From NCBI RefSeq assembly GCF_037975245.1, contig NC_092569.1:37136168-37200167 (forward strand): a DNA stretch of 64,000 nucleotides, given 5' to 3'. The stretch is from Apostichopus japonicus (Eukaryota; Echinodermata; Holothuroidea; Aspidochirotida; Stichopodidae). Under the pieces are notes generated by a model. It did not search any database and was not told where the DNA came from. It was given only the letters and a program-made list of their open reading frames with translations. A program made the position numbers and the translations under genes. Positions 45,301-59,310 of the stretch are shown here, one piece after another. Numbering within the stretch: the first letter of the stretch is position 1; every line of letters starts with the position of its first letter.

Positions 45301-47780
45301 GTCTACACTGAATGGATATCTACACTGAGTGGATATCTACACTGAATGGATATACACTGAGTGGATATCCACACTGAATGGGTGTCTACACTGAATGGAT
45401 ATCTACACTGAGTGGATATCCACACTGAATGGATATCTACACTGACTGGTTGTCTACACTGAGTGGATATCTACACTGAATGGATATCCACACTGAGTGT
45501 ATATCCACACTGGTATATCTACATCTTTCCATTGTATTAGTAGTGAATTGCAAGAACGTCCATGTCCTGAGTCTGACTGTCCACTACATTACAATGTACA
45601 CTACAAATTGCATCACCAATCATACACATTGTTACATGTATTGTAATTTAGTAAACCTACATGATTGTAGTTACATTAAATGTACTTTAGTAGTTCACTT
45701 AGGTTTGACTATAAAGTCAAATACACAGACTGTTAACTCTGTTCCTCAGATCATGGAGCTATAAACCTGGGTTTATAGCTCCATGCTCAGATGCAACACA
45801 AAACTCAATGGTAAAACAAGATGTTGATGGCTTCAAATGACGACAGTTTACAAATTTGTCAAGGACAAATGATATTGAATTCCATCCAAGGATACTCTAT
45901 TGTTAATAAGAAGTTAGAAGGGAATGCTTGGGTTGAGCATGGAACTATAACCGATTATAGCTCCATGGGTTGAGTGATAAGATTTTATAACACAACAGAC
46001 TGAAATGAAGGCCTGCACTCAGGAGCTGACATCATCATCTCTCAAAGCCTTAAAGGAGCATTCCAGAGTCTTAGCATATTTTAAAGAAAACCTCAAAAGC
46101 TATAGAAATATTACTAGAAACTGATGTACAACATATCAAGACTAAGCTTCAGCCTAACGTAGTAACACTGGCAACATATCAAGACTAAGCTTCAGCCTAA
46201 CGTAGTAACACTGGCATACCTTAAAGGGTCATTCCATATCAAATCACCAAATTTTGGAGTATTTTGTAGTTCCACATCTTTTACAAATTCCAAAATTTAT
46301 TGTTTGATTGGAACACCATGAAATAAGCATATTCTGAAATTTCTGTTGCATTGCTTCAAAATTGGCCAATTTATCATACTTTGAAATTCCGCAATTTGTC
46401 GCCACCCTGGCATTTTCTTGACTTTTGAAGTCTCATTTCTCAGCGGTTAAACATCCTACTACCTTTCTATTACAGATGCCTATAGAGTCCATCCCATAGA
46501 ACAGGAATACAAACAATTAGGCTACAAAAACATAGTCTTGTGTAGTTAGGTCAACTTAAAAATGTCAAAATATTCAACAACAAAAAAATTACTACAAAAT
46601 GTGCTATTTTTAGTGATAAATTGCTCCTAAACCATTGCTTCAGTGTACTTGATTCTTTCAGAGGTAATTATGTCTAGTACAAAACAATACAAAATAATGA
46701 TTACAATGCTTTCCTATAATATATTTGCAAGTTGTGCAGCTCTAAAGTTGCTATTTCATGCTGCGAATCAGCATGAGGAAGGAGTTTTATGCAATTTTTT
46801 AAACCATGTTAGAGCTGTCAGGATTTTACACTTGAATAATAAGTATAAAGTTCTTACCCCTTAACAAATTTCAGGGTTGTAGCTTTTCTCGATATTAATT
46901 TATGAAGTTGTTAAGTTGATTGGATGTACAAAAGAGGTCGTCTTATTTTTGAGTGACACTCTAACACTGACATACCTTACTGTACATTTTACTGAGTGGC
47001 ACTCTAACACTGACAAACCTTACATTTTACTGAGTGACACTCTTACACTGACATACATTTACATTTTACTGAGTGACACTCTAACACTGGAATACATAAC
47101 ATTTTACTGAGTGGCACTCTAACACTGGCATACATAACATTCTACTGAACTTGTGACATGCTAACACTGGCCTACATTATGTTTACTGAGTGGCACTCTA
47201 ACACTGGCATACATAACATTTTACTGAGTGACACTCTAACACTGAAATGTACATTTTACTGAACTTGTGACATGCTAACACTGACATACCTTACATTTTA
47301 CTGAGTGACACTCTAACACTGACATACATTTACATTTTACTGAGTGACACTCTAACACTGACATACATTTACATTTTACTGAGTGACACTCTAACTCTGA
47401 CATACATTTACATTTTACTGAGTGACACTCTAACACTGACATACATTACATTTTACTGAACTTGTGACATGCTAACACTGGCATACATTATGTTTACTGA
47501 GTGACACTCTAACACTGACATACAGTACATTACATTTTACAGAGTGACACTCTAACACTGGCATACATAACATTTTACTGAACTTGTGACATGCTAACAC
47601 TGGCATACATTATGTTTACTGAGTGACACGCTAACACTGGCATACATAACATTCTACTGAGTGACACTTCAAACTGCTAATAATATATTTGCCCATAGTT
47701 ACCTTTAATTGATCTTCATGAGTGCTCATTCCATCTGGAACACTTTGTTGCCAAACTTGAAGAAATTCTGATAAATTAAA
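42212..47780 (-). CDS. DSCC1: DSCC1 (DCC1), C-terminal four exons; 5' part not in recognisable form here
   Basis: Four exons of 78, 86, 63 and 112 nt join in frame to give the last 112 residues of sister chromatid cohesion protein DCC1. Recognised blocks in order: LQVWQQSVPDGM and DQLK; GLALVDR; LPENERERFNYLF; KDRWTMDDIYPYIE; KIGALLQKYA; and YNSKRPVT at the C terminus. Known for the family: DCC1 joins CTF8 and CTF18 in the alternative clamp loader CTF18-RFC, which loads PCNA and aids cohesion; this C-terminal winged-helix region contacts DNA polymerase epsilon. The exon before LQVW is not in the 48 kb region, where a 12.7-kb satellite begins instead. Three of the four introns or flanks contain minisatellites, one made of the penultimate exon's end. 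A candidate AATAAA lies 41884-41879, about 330 nt after the stop. Identification is firm; the upstream gene structure is not. Confidence 0.9.
42490..43054. repeat. 39-bp minisatellite made of a DSCC1 exon end plus donor, about 13 copies
   Basis: On the minus strand each unit reads TTTATCCCTACATTGA followed by GTAAGTAATC: the last exon bases and donor of the penultimate DSCC1 exon, which abuts the array at 43055. Copies are almost identical. Confidence 0.94.
43055..43117 (-). CDS. DSCC1: DSCC1 penultimate exon (RWTMDDIYPYIE)
   Basis: 63 nt, phase 2 to phase 2, acceptor CTCACAG, donor GTAAGT. The last about 20 exon bases plus donor are repeated some 13 times in the 39-bp array immediately downstream on the transcript. 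Confidence 0.92.
43612..44790. repeat. Diverged dispersed repeat with three internal units, in a DSCC1 intron
   Basis: Starts CTAGAGCACC and ends AGCATGAGCTAAAAAC. Three units of about 170 bp share TTTGACCYCAAAT, a 'GTCCAAGTTT' block and GGAGCAATTTG/GGAGCGGTTTT words. This resembles a repeat common in marine invertebrate genomes; no class assigned. Confidence 0.4.
45009..45094 (-). CDS. DSCC1: DSCC1 exon with the GLALVDR block
   Basis: 86 nt, phase 0 to phase 2, acceptor TTCTCAG and donor GTGAGT. Encodes GLALVDRASKPQVVSLF and continues through LPENERE. Confidence 0.9.
45170..45512. repeat. 17-18-bp minisatellite
   Basis: About 20 imperfect copies of CACTGAATGGATATCTA, upstream of the DSCC1 exon at 45094 on the transcript. 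Confidence 0.85.
45752..45785. mobile_element. Ultrashort palindromic insertion, 34 bp, 7-bp target duplication
   Basis: Perfect 16-bp arms CATGGAGCTATAAACC with a 2-nt centre; flanked by CTCAGAT at 45745-45751 and 45786-45792. Confidence 0.8.
45938..45967. mobile_element. Ultrashort palindromic insertion, 30 bp, 7-bp target duplication
   Basis: Arms CATGGAACTATAA and TTATAGCTCCATG (one mismatch) around CCGA; flanked by GGTTGAG at 45931-45937 and 45968-45974. Confidence 0.78.
45975..46940. other. DSCC1 intron, no element identified
   Basis: A 46-bp direct duplication (CAACATATCAAGACTAAGC) occurs at about 46131 and 46172. Otherwise nothing supported. Confidence 0.4.
46945..47670. repeat. About 39-bp minisatellite, 18-19 imperfect copies
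   Basis: Units carry TTTACTGAGTGACACTC and TAACACTG, with a second type reading GAACTTGTGACATGC. It begins about 35 nt beyond the donor of the DSCC1 exon at 47703. Confidence 0.88.
47703..47780 (-). CDS. DSCC1: DSCC1 exon with the WQQSVPDGM block
   Basis: 26 codons, phase 0 at both ends, acceptor TTTTTTTACAG and donor GTAACT. A minisatellite of about 39 bp starts some 35 nt past the donor. Confidence 0.9.
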
Positions 47781-48119
47781 CTGTAAAAAAAGAAGAATTT
47801 CAAGTAGATTCATTTCCATCATATTTACTTTCTTGTAATGACATTAAACCTTTAAGTGCATTAATAAAACAAAACTGAGGAACAAAGCAATATCCTAAAA
47901 GATGACATAATATAGTGTTGAATGTAAACCTATGTCATACCAATCCAACCATCTATCCTGAATGTATTTAACTGCAGTCTAAAAATGATCAAATTATTGC
48001 CAATGATTGCAGTTCACATATCATCTAGGGATAGCCGATGAGTGTTGGCATGTGAACATTGGAATAACTGCATGATAAACACCCCCACTGAAGCTCTAAT
48101 GAAACAGTTCACAAGATAA

Positions 48120-48340
48120 GAATTCAATAACAGGCAATCACAACATGAAGAGTGGCTGTACAAACATCAATTATAAAGTTCACAAGAATTCACTCACTAA
48201 CAGGCAATCACAACATGAAGAGTGGCTGTACAAACATCAATTATAAAGTTCACAAGAATTCACTCACTAACAGGCAATCACAACATGAAGAGTGGCTGTA
48301 CAAACATCAATTATAAAGTTCACAAGAATTCACTCATTTG
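48120..48340. repeat. 70-bp tandem triplicate
   Basis: Three copies with CAGGCAATCACAACATGAAG (48131, 48201, 48271), immediately before the 60-bp satellite. Confidence 0.92.
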
Positions 48341-51300
48341 TCAGTATGCTTTAACAACATTTCTGCAAACATCCTACATCAGACATAGAGGCCTACCTTG
48401 TCAGTATGCTTTAACAACATTTCTGCATACATCCTACATCAGACATAGAGGCCTACCTGGTCAGTATGCTTTAACAACATTTCTGCATACATCCTACATC
48501 AGACATAGAGGCCTACCTTGTCAGTATGCTTTAACAACATTTCTGCATACATCCTACATCAGACATAGAGGCCTACCTGGTCAGTATGCTTTAACAACAT
48601 TTCTGCAAACATCCTACATTAGTCATAGAGGCCTACCTTGTCAGTATGCTTTAACAACATTTCTGCATACATCCTACATCAGACATAGAGGCCTACCTTG
48701 TCAGTATGCTTTAACAACATTTCTGCATACATCCTACATCAGATATAGAGGCCTACCTGGTCAGTATGCTTTAACAACATTTCTGCAAACATCCTACATT
48801 AGTCATAGAGGCCTACCTTGGCAGTATGCTTTAACAACATTTCTTCATACATCCTACATCAGACATAGAGCCTAGCTTGTCAGTATGCTTTAACAACATT
48901 TCTGCAAACATCCTACATCAGTCATAGAGGCCTACCTTGTCAGTATGCTTAAACAACATTTCTGCAAACATCCTACATTAGTCATAGAGGCCTACCTTGT
49001 CAGTATGCTTTAACAACATTTCTTCATACATCCTACATCAGACATAGAGGCCTAGCTTGTCAGTATGCTTTAACAACATTTCTGCAAACATCCTACATCA
49101 GTCATAGAGGCCTACCTTGTCAGTATGCTTTAACAACATTTCTGCAAACATCCTACATTAGTCAGAGAGGCCTACCTTGTCAGTATGCTTTAACAACATT
49201 TCTGCATACATCCTACATTAGTCATAGAGGCCTACCTTGTCAGTATGCTTTAACAACATTTCTGCAAACATCCTACATCAGTCATAGAGGCCTACCTTGT
49301 CAGTATGCTTTAACAACATTTCTGCATACATCCTACATCAGACATAGAGGCCTACCTTGTCAGTATGCTTTAACAACATTTCTGCATACATCCTACATCA
49401 GACATAGAGGCCTACCTTGTCAGTATGCTTTAACAACATTTCTGCAAACATCCTACATCAGTCATAGAGGCCTACCTTGTCAGTATGCTTTAACAACATT
49501 TCTGTATACATCCTACATCAGTCATAGAGGCCTACCTGGTCAGTATGCTTTAACAACATTTCTGCATACATCCTACATCAGTCATAGAGGCCTAGCTTGT
49601 CAGTATGCTTTAACAACATTTCTTCAAACATCCTACATCAGACATAGAGGCCTACCTTGTCAGTATGCTTTAACAACATTTCTTCATACATCCTACATCA
49701 GTCATAGAGGCCTACCTTGTCAGTATGCTTAAACAACATTTCTGCAAACATCCTACATTAGTCATAGAGGCCTACCTTGTCAGTATGCTTTAACAACATT
49801 TCTTCATACATCCTACATCAGACATAGAGGCCTAGCTTGTCAGTATGCTTTAACAACATTTCTGCAAACATCCTACATTAGTCATAGAGGCCTACCTTGT
49901 CAGTATGCTCTAACAACATTTCTGCAAACATCCTACATCAGTCATAGAGGCCTACCTTGTCAGTATGCTTTAACAACATTTCTGCATACATCCTACATCA
50001 GACATAGAGGCCTAGCTTGTCAGTATGCTTTAACAACATTTCTTCATACATCCTACATCAGACATAGAGGCCTAGCTTGTCAGTATGCTTTAACAACATT
50101 TCTGTATACATCCTACATCAGTCATAGAGGCCTACCTGGTCAGTATGCTTTAACAACATTTCTTCAAACATCCTACATCAGACATAGAGGCCTACCTGGT
50201 CAGTATGCTTTAACAACATTTCTGCAAACATCCTACATCAGTCATAGAGGCCTACCTTGTCAGTATGCTTTAACAACATTTCTTCATACATCCTACATCA
50301 GACATAGAGGCCTACATTGTCAGTATGCTTTAACAACATTTCTTAATACATCCTACATCAGACATAGAGGCCTACCTGGTCAGTATGCTTTAACAACATT
50401 TCTGCAAACATCCTACATCAGTCATAGAGGCCTACCTTGTCAGTATGCTTTAACAACATTTCTGCAAACATCCTACATTAGTCATAGAGGCCTACCTTGT
50501 CAGTATGCTTTAACAACATTTCTTCATACATCCTACATCAGACATAGAGGCCTAGCTTGTCAGTATGCTTTAACAACATTTCTGCAAACATCCTACATCA
50601 GTCATAGAGGCCTACCTTGTCAGTATGCTTTAACAACATTTCTGCATACATCCTACATCAGACATAGAGGCCTACCTGGTCAGTATGCTTTAACAACATT
50701 TCTGCATACATCCTACATCAGTCATAGAGGCCTAGCTTGTCAGTATGCTTTAACAACATTTCTGCATACATCCTACATCAGACATAGAGGCCTAGCTTGT
50801 CAGTATGCTTTAACAACATTTCTGCAAACATCCTACATCAGTCATAGAGGCCTACCTTGTCAGTATGCTTTAACAACATTTCTGCAAACATCCTACATTA
50901 GTCATAGAGGCCTACCTTGTCAGTATGCTTTAACAACATTTCTTCATACATCCTACATCAGACATAGAGGCCTAGCTTGTCAGTATGCTTTAACAACATT
51001 TCTGCAAACATCCTACATCAGTCATAGAGGCCTACCTTGTCAGTATGCTTTAACAACATTTCTGCAAACATCCTACATCAGACATAGAGGCCTACCTTGT
51101 CAGTATGCTTTAACAACATTTCTGTATACATCCTACATCAGACATAGAGGCCTAGCTTGTCAGTATGCTTTAACAACATTTCTTCATACATCCTACATCA
51201 GACATAGAGGCCTACATTGTCAGTATGCTTTAACAACATTTCTTCATACATCCTACATCAGACATAGAGGCCTAGCTTGTCAGTATGCTTTAACAACATT

Positions 51301-54300
51301 TCTGCAAACATCCTACATCAGTCATAGAGGCCTACCTTGTCAGTATGCTTTAACAACATTTCTGCAAACATCCTACATTAGTCATAGAGGCCTACCTTGT
51401 CAGTATGCTTTAACAACATTTCTTCATACATCCTACATCAGACATAGAGGCCTAGCTTGTCAGTATGCTTTAACAACATTTCTGCAAACATCCTACATCA
51501 GTCATAGAGGCCTACCTTGTCAGTATGCTTTAACAACATTTCTGCAAACATCCTACATCAGTCATAGAGGCCTACCTTGTCAGTATGCTTTAACAACATT
51601 TCTGCAAACATCCTACATCAGTCATAGAGGCCTACCTTGTCAGTATGCTTTAACAACATTTCTGCAAACATCCTACATCAGTCATAGAGGCCTACCTTGT
51701 CAGTATGCTTTAACAACATTTCTGCAAACATCCTACATCAGTCATAGAGGCCTACCTTGTCAGTATGATTTAACAACATTTCTGCAAACATCCTACATCA
51801 GTCATAGAGGCCTACCTTGTCAGTATGCTTTAACAACATTTCTGCAAACATCCTACATCAGTCATAGAGGCCTACCTTGTCAGTTTGCTTTAACAACATT
51901 TCTGCATACATCCTACATCAGACATAGAGGCCTACCTTGTCAGTATGCTTTAACAACATTTCTGCAAACATCCTACATCAGTCATAGAGGCCTACCTTGT
52001 CAGTATGCTTTAACAACATTTCTGCAAACATCCTACATCAGTCATAGAGGCCTACCTGGTCAGTATGCTTTAACAACATTTCTGTATACATCCTACATCA
52101 GACATAGAGGCCTACCTTGTCAGTATGCTTTAACAACATTTCTTCAAACATCCTACATCAGACATAGAGGCCTACCTGGTCAGTACGCTTTAACAACATT
52201 TCTTCAAACATCCTACATCAGACATAGAGGCCTAGTTTGTCAGTATGCTTTAACAACATTTCTTCATACATCCTACATCAGACATAGAGGCCTACATTGT
52301 CAGTATGCTTTAACAACATTTCTGCAAACATCCTACATCAGTCATAGAGGCCTACCTTGTCAGTATGCTTTAACAACATTTCTGCATACATCCTACATCA
52401 GACATAGAGGCCTACCTTGTCAGTATGCTTTAACAACATTTCTGCAAACATCCTACATCAGACATAGAGGCCTAGCTTGTCAGTATGCTTTAACAACATT
52501 TCTGCATACATCCTACATTAGTCATAGAGGCCTACCTGGTCAGTATGCTTTAACAACATTTCTGTATACATCCTACATCAGACATAGAGGCCTAGCTTGT
52601 CAGTATGCTTTAACAACATTTCTGCAAACATCCTACATCAGTCATAGAGGCCTACCTTGTCAGTATGCTTTAACAACATTTCTGCATACATCCTACATCA
52701 GACATAGAGGCCTAGCTTGTCAGTATGCTTTAACAACATTTCTGCATACATCCTACATCAGTCATAGAGGCCTACCTTGTCAGTATGCTTTAACAACATT
52801 TCTGCAAACATCCTACATCAGTCATAGAGGCCTACCTTGTCAGTATGCTTTAACAACATTTCTTCAAACATCCTACATCAGACATAGAGGCCTAGCTTGT
52901 CAGTATGCTTTAACAACATTTCTGCAAACATCCTACATCAGTCATAGAGGCCTACCTTGTCAGTATGCTTTAACAACATTTCTGCAAACATCCTACATCA
53001 GTCATAGAGGCCTAGCTTGTTAGTATGCTTTAACAACATTTCTGCAAACATCCTACATCAGTCATAGAGGCCTACCTTGTCAGTATGCTTTAACAACATT
53101 TCTGCAAACATCCTACATCAGTCATAGAGGCCTACCTTGTCAGTATGCTTTAACAACATTTCTGTATACATCCTACATCAGACATAGAGGCCTACCTGGT
53201 CAGTATGCTTTAACAACATTTCTGCAAACATCCTACATCAGTCATAGAGGCCTACCTTGTCAGTATGCTTTAACAACATTTCTGCAAACATCCTACATCA
53301 GTCATAGAGGCCTACCTGGTCAGTATGTTTTAACAACATTTCTTCATACATCCTACATCAGACATAGAGGCCTACCTGGTCAGTATGCTTTAACAACATT
53401 TCTTCATACATCCTACATCAGACATAGAGGCCTACCTTGTCAGTTTGCCTTAACAACATTTCTGCATACATCCTACATCAGACATAGAGGCCTACCTGGT
53501 CAGTATGCTTTAACAACATTTCTTCATACATCCTACATCAGACATAGAGGCCTACCTTGTCAGTATGCTTTAACAACATTTCTGCATACATCCTACATCA
53601 GACATAGAGGCCTACCTTGTCAGTATGCTTTAACAACATTTCTGCAAACATCCTACATCAGTCATAGAGGCCTACCTTGTCAGTATGCTTTAACAACATT
53701 TCTGCATACATCCTACATCAGACATAGAGGCCTACCTGGTCAGTATGCTTTAACAACATTTCTGCAAACATCCTACATTAGTCATAGAGGCCTACCTTGT
53801 CAGTATGCTTTAACAACATTTCTGCATACATCCTACATCAGACATAGAGGCCTACCTGGTCAGTATGCTTTAACAACATTTCTGCAAACATCCTACATTA
53901 GTCATAGAGGCCTACCTGGTCAGTATGCTTTAACAACATTTCTGCAAACATCCTACATTAGTCATAGAGGCCTACCTGGTCAGTATGCTTTAACAACATT
54001 TCTGCAAACATCCTACATCAGTCATAGAGGCCTACCTTGTCAGTATCCTTTAACAACATTTCTGCAAACATCCTACATCAGTCATAGAGGCCTACCTTGT
54101 CAGTATGCTTTAACAACATTTCTGCAAACATCCTACATTAGTCATAGAGGCCTACCTGGTCAGTATGCTTTAACAACATTTCTGCATACATCCTACATCA
54201 GACATAGAGGCCTACCTTGTCAGTATGCTTTAACAACATTTCTGCATACATCCTACATCAGACATAGAGGCCTACCTGGTCAGTATGCTTTAACAACATT

Positions 54301-54550
54301 TCTGCATACATCCTACATCAGTCATAGAGGCCTACCTTGTCAGTATGCTTTAACAACATTTCTGCAAACATCCTACATCAGTCATAGAGGCCTACCTTGT
54401 CAGTATGCTTTAACAACATTTCTGCAAACATCCTACATTAGTCATAGAGGCCTACCTGGTCAGTATGCTTTAACAACATTTCTGCATACATCCTACATCA
54501 GACATAGAGGCCTACCTTGTCAGTATGCTTTAACAACATTTCTGCATACA

Positions 54551-54916
54551 CAAGGGCGTAGGAACCGGGGGGGCTGGGGGGGCGCCAGCCCCCCCAGTGA
54601 AAAATGTGGAGGGGCGGAAGTATCATTCCGCCCCCCCGCTCCGCAAGTCAGAAAACCCCTTTTTCATTTCCAAATGAGAAAAAAATCTCATTTGGAGCAC
54701 CAAATTGCATCTAAGGCCAGGTGAAAATACAAAATTAAGTTTACAAAATGGAGTGGGTGTTGAAGTGTGCTATATTGCAACAAATTGCATCTGAGGCCAC
54801 CTGGAAATGCAAAAAATTCCAAAGGGGAGGGGGACACCCCCTCCCCTTAGACCCCTCCCCCAGGCCGGCCATCAGTCTTCAGCCCCCCCACTCAAAAGTA
54901 CCTTCCTACGCCACTG
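54551..54916. mobile_element. hAT-like element 6, copy a, 366 bp
   Basis: Ends CAAGGGCGTAGGAACC and (inverted) CAGTGGCGTAGGAAGG, flanked by TGCATACA at 54543-54550 and 54917-54924; the empty site is seen in every neighbouring satellite unit. G/C-run ends, no coding capacity. Confidence 0.9.
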
Positions 54917-57900
54917 TGCATACATCCTACATCAGACATAGAGGCCTACCTGGTCAGTATGCTTTAACAACATTTCTGCATACATCCTACATCAGACATA
55001 GAGGCCTACCTTGTCCGTATGCTTTAACAACATTTCTGCATACATCCTACATTAGTCATAGAGGCCTACCTTGTCAGTATGCTTTAACAACATTTCTGCA
55101 AACATCCTACATCAGTCATAGAGGCCTAGCTTGTCAGTATGCTTTAACAACATTTCTGCATACATCCTACATCAGACATAGAGGCCTACCTGGTCAGTAT
55201 GCTTTAACAACATTTCTGCAAACATCCTACATCAGTCATAGAGGCCTACCTTGTCAGTATGCTTTAACAACATTTCTGCAAACATCCTACATTAGTCATA
55301 GAGGCCTACCTTGTCAGTATGCTTTAACAACATTTCTTCATACATCCTACATCAGACATAGAGGCCTAGCTTGTCAGTATGCTTTAACAACATTTCTGCA
55401 AACATCCTACATCAGTCATAGAGGCCTACCTTGTCAGTATGCTTTAACAACATTTCTGCAAACATCCTACATCAGACATAGAGGCCTACCTTGTCAGTAT
55501 GCTTTAACAACATTTCTGTATACATCCTACATCAGACATAGAGGCCTAGCTTGTCAGTATGCTTTAACAACATTTCTTCATACATCCTACATCAGACATA
55601 GAGGCCTACATTGTCAGTATGCTTTAACAACATTTCTTCATACATCCTACATCAGACATAGAGGCCTAGCTTGTCAGTATGCTTTAACAACATTTCTGCA
55701 AACATCCTACATCAGTCATAGAGGCCTACCTTGTCAGTATGCTTTAACAACATTTCTGCAAACATCCTACATTAGTCATAGAGGCCTACCTTGTCAGTAT
55801 GCTTTAACAACATTTCTTCATACATCCTACATCAGACATAGAGGCCTAGCTTGTCAGTATGCTTTAACAACATTTCTGCAAACATCCTACATCAGTCATA
55901 GAGGCCTACCTTGTCAGTATGCTTTAACAACATTTCTGCAAACATCCTACATCAGTCATAGAGGCCTACCTTGTCAGTATGCTTTAACAACATTTCTGCA
56001 AACATCCTACATCAGTCATAGAGGCCTACCTTGTCAGTATGCTTTAACAACATTTCTGCAAACATCCTACATCAGTCATAGAGGCCTACCTTGTCAGTAT
56101 GCTTTAACAACATTTCTGCAAACATCCTACATCAGTCATAGAGGCCTACCTTGTCAGTATGATTTAACAACATTTCTGCAAACATCCTACATCAGTCATA
56201 GAGGCCTACCTTGTCAGTATGCTTTAACAACATTTCTGCAAACATCCTACATCAGTCATAGAGGCCTACCTTGTCAGTTTGCTTTAACAACATTTCTGCA
56301 TACATCCTACATCAGACATAGAGGCCTACCTTGTCAGTATGCTTTAACAACATTTCTGCAAACATCCTACATCAGTCATAGAGGCCTACCTTGTCAGTAT
56401 GCTTTAACAACATTTCTGCAAACATCCTACATCAGTCATAGAGGCCTACCTGGTCAGTATGCTTTAACAACATTTCTGTATACATCCTACATCAGACATA
56501 GAGGCCTACCTTGTCAGTATGCTTTAACAACATTTCTTCAAACATCCTACATCAGACATAGAGGCCTACCTGGTCAGTACGCTTTAACAACATTTCTTCA
56601 AACATCCTACATCAGACATAGAGGCCTAGTTTGTCAGTATGCTTTAACAACATTTCTTCATACATCCTACATCAGACATAGAGGCCTACATTGTCAGTAT
56701 GCTTTAACAACATTTCTGCAAACATCCTACATCAGTCATAGAGGCCTACCTTGTCAGTATGCTTTAACAACATTTCTGCATACATCCTACATCAGACATA
56801 GAGGCCTACCTTGTCAGTATGCTTTAACAACATTTCTGCAAACATCCTACATCAGACATAGAGGCCTAGCTTGTCAGTATGCTTTAACAACATTTCTGCA
56901 TACATCCTACATTAGTCATAGAGGCCTACCTGGTCAGTATGCTTTAACAACATTTCTGTATACATCCTACATCAGACATAGAGGCCTAGCTTGTCAGTAT
57001 GCTTTAACAACATTTCTGCAAACATCCTACATCAGTCATAGAGGCCTACCTTGTCAGTATGCTTTAACAACATTTCTGCATACATCCTACATCAGACATA
57101 GAGGCCTAGCTTGTCAGTATGCTTTAACAACATTTCTGCATACATCCTACATCAGTCATAGAGGCCTACCTTGTCAGTATGCTTTAACAACATTTCTGCA
57201 AACATCCTACATCAGTCATAGAGGCCTACCTTGTCAGTATGCTTTAACAACATTTCTTCAAACATCCTACATCAGACATAGAGGCCTAGCTTGTCAGTAT
57301 GCTTTAACAACATTTCTGCAAACATCCTACATCAGTCATAGAGGCCTACCTTGTCAGTATGCTTTAACAACATTTCTGCAAACATCCTACATCAGTCATA
57401 GAGGCCTAGCTTGTTAGTATGCTTTAACAACATTTCTGCAAACATCCTACATCAGTCATAGAGGCCTACCTTGTCAGTATGCTTTAACAACATTTCTGCA
57501 AACATCCTACATCAGTCATAGAGGCCTACCTTGTCAGTATGCTTTAACAACATTTCTGTATACATCCTACATCAGACATAGAGGCCTACCTGGTCAGTAT
57601 GCTTTAACAACATTTCTGCAAACATCCTACATCAGTCATAGAGGCCTACCTTGTCAGTATGCTTTAACAACATTTCTGCAAACATCCTACATCAGTCATA
57701 GAGGCCTACCTGGTCAGTATGTTTTAACAACATTTCTTCATACATCCTACATCAGACATAGAGGCCTACCTGGTCAGTATGCTTTAACAACATTTCTTCA
57801 TACATCCTACATCAGACATAGAGGCCTACCTTGTCAGTTTGCCTTAACAACATTTCTGCATACATCCTACATCAGACATAGAGGCCTACCTGGTCAGTAT

Positions 57901-58944
57901 GCTTTAACAACATTTCTTCATACATCCTACATCAGACATAGAGGCCTACCTTGTCAGTATGCTTTAACAACATTTCTGCATACATCCTACATCAGACATA
58001 GAGGCCTACCTTGTCAGTATGCTTTAACAACATTTCTGCAAACATCCTACATCAGTCATAGAGGCCTACCTTGTCAGTATGCTTTAACAACATTTCTGCA
58101 TACATCCTACATCAGACATAGAGGCCTACCTGGTCAGTATGCTTTAACAACATTTCTGCAAACATCCTACATTAGTCATAGAGGCCTACCTTGTCAGTAT
58201 GCTTTAACAACATTTCTGCATACATCCTACATCAGACATAGAGGCCTACCTGGTCAGTATGCTTTAACAACATTTCTGCAAACATCCTACATTAGTCATA
58301 GAGGCCTACCTGGTCAGTATGCTTTAACAACATTTCTGCAAACATCCTACATTAGTCATAGAGGCCTACCTGGTCAGTATGCTTTAACAACATTTCTGCA
58401 AACATCCTACATCAGTCATAGAGGCCTACCTTGTCAGTATCCTTTAACAACATTTCTGCAAACATCCTACATCAGTCATAGAGGCCTACCTTGTCAGTAT
58501 GCTTTAACAACATTTCTGCAAACATCCTACATTAGTCATAGAGGCCTACCTGGTCAGTATGCTTTAACAACATTTCTGCATACATCCTACATCAGACATA
58601 GAGGCCTACCTTGTCAGTATGCTTTAACAACATTTCTGCATACATCCTACATCAGACATAGAGGCCTACCTGGTCAGTATGCTTTAACAACATTTCTGCA
58701 TACATCCTACATCAGTCATAGAGGCCTACCTTGTCAGTATGCTTTAACAACATTTCTGCAAACATCCTACATCAGTCATAGAGGCCTACCTTGTCAGTAT
58801 GCTTTAACAACATTTCTGCAAACATCCTACATTAGTCATAGAGGCCTACCTGGTCAGTATGCTTTAACAACATTTCTGCATACATCCTACATCAGACATA
58901 GAGGCCTACCTTGTCAGTATGCTTTAACAACATTTCTGCATACA

Positions 58945-59310
58945 CAAGGGCGTAGGAACCGGGGGGGCTGGGGGGGCGCCAGCCCCCCCAGTGAAAAATG
59001 TGGAGGGGCGGAAGTATTATTCCGCCCCCCCGCTCCGCAAGTCAGAAAACCCCTTTTTCATTTCCAAATGAGAAAAAAATCTCATTTGGAGCACCAAATT
59101 GCATCTAAGGCCAGGTGAAAATACAAAATTAAGTTTACAAAATGGAGTGGGTGTTGAAGTGTGCTATATTGCAACAAATTGCATCTGAGGCCACCTGGAA
59201 ATGCAAAAAATTCCAAAGGGGAGGGGGACACCCCCTCCCCTTAGACCCCTCCCCCAGGCCGGCCATCAGTCTTCAGCCCCCCCACTCAAAAGTACCTTCC
59301 TACGCCACTG
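58945..59310. mobile_element. hAT-like element 6, copy b, 366 bp
   Basis: Same insertion as copy a, carried by the duplication, with the same TGCATACA flanks (58937-58944, 59311-59318). I see one base difference (GTATTATT against GTATCATT near 59015). Confidence 0.9.

Noticed and set aside
54748-57417. 889-codon open frame (and 352 codons at 59142-60200) as a repeat-protein gene
   Set aside because: It starts inside a transposon and then reads the 60-bp satellite, whose length is a multiple of three. Elsewhere the same array is broken by single-base deletions and TAA/TAG variants without any sign of selection.
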